From the NCBI GenBank assembly GCA_963849365.1, contig CAWKHA010000004.1, positions 1,426,001 through 1,490,000 on the forward strand: 64,000 bases of DNA, given 5' to 3'. Of this stretch, positions 62,545 through 64,000 are shown piece after piece. This DNA comes from CAVQCJ01 sp963849365 (GTDB lineage: Bacteria; Actinomycetota; Actinomycetes; Prado026). The translations under genes and the position numbers were made by a program. Under the pieces are notes generated by a model. That model was given only the letters and a program-made list of their open reading frames with translations. It ran no database searches and was not told where the DNA came from. How positions within the stretch are numbered: the first letter of the stretch is position 1; every line of letters begins with the position of its first letter.

Positions 62545-63561
62545 TTGCTCATCGCCCAGCGTCCTACCCTGGCCGAAGAGGTCGTCGACGAGTTCCGCTC
62601 GCGGTTCGTCGTCGAGCCGCTCGAGCCCGGCTTCGGCTACACCCTCGGCAACTCCCTGCGGCGCACCCTGCTGTCCTCGATCCCGGGCGCCGCTGTCACG
62701 TCCATCCGGGTGGACGGGGTCCTGCACGAGTTCACCACCGTGCCGGGCGTCAAGGAGGACGTCACCGACCTCATCCTGAACATCAAGCAGCTGGTCGTCA
62801 GCTCCGAGCACGACGAGCCGGTCGTGATGTACCTGCGCAAGCAGGGTCCCGGCGTCGTCACCGCCGCCGACATCGCGCCTCCGGCCGGTGTCGAGGTGCA
62901 CAACCCCGAGCTGCACCTGGCCACGCTCAACGGCAAGGGCAAGCTGGAGATCGAGCTGACCGTGGAGCGCGGTCGCGGCTACGTCTCGGCCGCCCAGAAC
63001 AAGCAGGTCGGCCAGGAGATCGGCCGCATCCCGGTCGACTCCATCTACTCGCCGGTCCTGCGGGTCACATACAAGGTCGAGGCCACCCGCGTCGAGCAGC
63101 GCACCGACTTCGACCGGCTGATCGTCGACGTCGAGAGCAAGCCGTCCATGCGTCCGCGCGACGCGGTGGCCAGCGCCGGCAAGACCCTGGTCGAGCTGTT
63201 CGGACTGTTCCGCGAGCTCAACGTGGACGCCGAGGGCATCGACATGGGCCCGTCGCCCACCGACGCGGCGCTCGCGGCCGACCTGGCCCTGCCGATCGAG
63301 GACCTCGAGCTGACGGTCCGTTCGTACAACTGCCTCAAGCGCGAGGGCATCCACAGCGTCGGCGAGCTGGTCTCGCGCAGCGAGGCCGACCTGCTGGACA
63401 TCCGCAACTTCGGTGCGAAGTCGATCGACGAGGTGAAGGCGAAGCTGGCCACCATGGGCCTGGCCCTCAAGGACAGCCCGCCCGGGTTCGACCCGCAGCT
63501 CGCGGTCGACAACTACGACGACGACGACTACCAGGGGTACGCCGAGGACGAGCAGCTCTGA
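62545..63561 (+). CDS. rpoA: DNA-directed RNA polymerase subunit alpha
   Basis: 338 residues, TTG start after CAGGAGG. N-terminal assembly domain (LEPGFGYTLGNSLRRTLLSS) and C-terminal domain (LTVRSYNCLKREGIHSVGEL, IRNFGAKSIDEVKAKLATMG) for UP-element and activator contacts; acidic end YDDDDYQGYAEDEQL. Confidence 0.97.
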   Translation: MLIAQRPTLAEEVVDEFRSRFVVEPLEPGFGYTLGNSLRRTLLSSIPGAAVTSIRVDGVLHEFTTVPGVKEDVTDLILNIKQLVVSSEHDEPVVMYLRKQGPGVVTAADIAPPAGVEVHNPELHLATLNGKGKLEIELTVERGRGYVSAAQNKQVGQEIGRIPVDSIYSPVLRVTYKVEATRVEQRTDFDRLIVDVESKPSMRPRDAVASAGKTLVELFGLFRELNVDAEGIDMGPSPTDAALAADLALPIEDLELTVRSYNCLKREGIHSVGELVSRSEADLLDIRNFGAKSIDEVKAKLATMGLALKDSPPGFDPQLAVDNYDDDDYQGYAEDEQL

Positions 63562-63621
63562 CGCTGGTCCGACCCGCCCGTACCCACTGAGCCAGACCCA
63601 CACAGACCAGGAGAGCGAACC

Positions 63622-64000
63622 ATGCCCACGCCCACCAAGGGCCCGCGTCTGGGTGGCGGTCCGGCGCACGAGCGGTTGATCCTGGCCAACCTGGCCACGG
63701 CGCTGTTCGAGCACGGCCGCATCACCACGACCGAGGCCAAGGCCAAGCGGCTGCGTCCGCTCGCCGAGCGGCTCATCACCAAGGCCAAGCGCGGTGACCT
63801 GCACGCGCGGCGGCAGGTCCTCGCCGTCATCCACGACAAGGGTGTCGTGCACGAGCTGTTCACCGAGATCGGTCCGAGGTACGCCGAGCGTCCAGGTGGC
63901 TACACGCGGATCACCAAGGTGGGGCCGCGCAAGGGCGACAACGCGCCGATGGCGGTCATCGAGCTGGTCGAGGCGCTGACGGTCCAGCAGTCCGCGGTCC
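63622..64000 (+). CDS. rplQ: 50S ribosomal protein L17, 3' end outside window
   Basis: The first 126 codons are present. PTPTKGPRLGGGPAHERLIL and the TTTEAKAKRLRPLAERLITK helix are canonical; HDKGVVHELFTEIGPRYAER and GGYTRITKVGPRKGDNAPMA follow. CAGGAGAGCG precedes the ATG. The window ends in the C-terminal part, where actinobacterial L17 often has a variable acidic tail. Confidence 0.95.
   Translation, partial: MPTPTKGPRLGGGPAHERLILANLATALFEHGRITTTEAKAKRLRPLAERLITKAKRGDLHARRQVLAVIHDKGVVHELFTEIGPRYAERPGGYTRITKVGPRKGDNAPMAVIELVEALTVQQSAV

Overview
The window is a chromosomal segment of a very high-G+C actinobacterium. Evidence: codon third positions are almost always G or C; GTG and TTG starts are frequent; genes are packed with 1-, 4- and 8-base overlaps; and the gene order rpmG-(SDR)-hadA-hadB-...-tRNA-Trp-secE-nusG-rplKA-rplJL-rpoBC-rpsLG-fusA-tuf-S10/spc/alpha operons is the classical actinomycete arrangement. 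rpoB starts with TTG, as in Streptomyces. I cannot name the genus. No transposase, phage gene, CRISPR array or rRNA gene is visible.

Layout. (1) 1-3400: a sparse accessory stretch with a truncated SPFH/band-7 protein and its ribbon-helix-helix partner, an OsmC-like protein, two very small hypothetical proteins and a SAM methyltransferase. (2) 3569-9673, minus strand: a tightly overlapping operon korA-korB-GNAT-rarD-acyl-CoA synthetase. (3) 9855-20033, plus strand: a beta-propeller lipoprotein followed by a ten-gene complex I cluster nuoABCHIJKLMN that contains no nuoD, nuoE, nuoF or nuoG. KorAB makes reduced ferredoxin from 2-oxoacids, and the complex I cluster lacks the NADH-oxidising module, so the neighbourhood suggests a ferredoxin-fed proton pump. 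This is the most interesting part of the window. (4) 20161-23770: htpX, yajQ, tRNA-Tyr, tRNA-Thr, a sulfotransferase-like/class IV aminotransferase pair and tRNA-Met. (5) 23857-30200: rpmG, a FabG-like SDR, hadA, hadB, a CysS-C-terminal-domain glycosyltransferase-like protein and murB; then, on the minus strand, a PLP aminotransferase and an adenosine deaminase that appears to need a CTG start.

(6) 30377-64000: the transcription and translation superregion. It runs tRNA-Trp-secE-nusG, rplK-rplA, an L10-leader-controlled rplJ-rplL, rpoB-rpoC, the str operon (rpsL, rpsG, fusA, tuf), the S10 operon (rpsJ to rpsQ), the spc operon (rplN to map) and the alpha operon (infA, rpmJ, rpsM, rpsK, rpsD, rpoA), and ends inside rplQ. 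These genes supply RNA polymerase core, ribosomal proteins, elongation factors, the SecYE translocon, adenylate kinase and methionine aminopeptidase. Promoter-like elements with 17-18 base spacers can be read before tRNA-Trp, rplJ, rpoB and rpsL. Several otherwise conserved proteins (NusG, L10, NuoK) carry acidic tails encoded by in-frame tandem DNA repeats.
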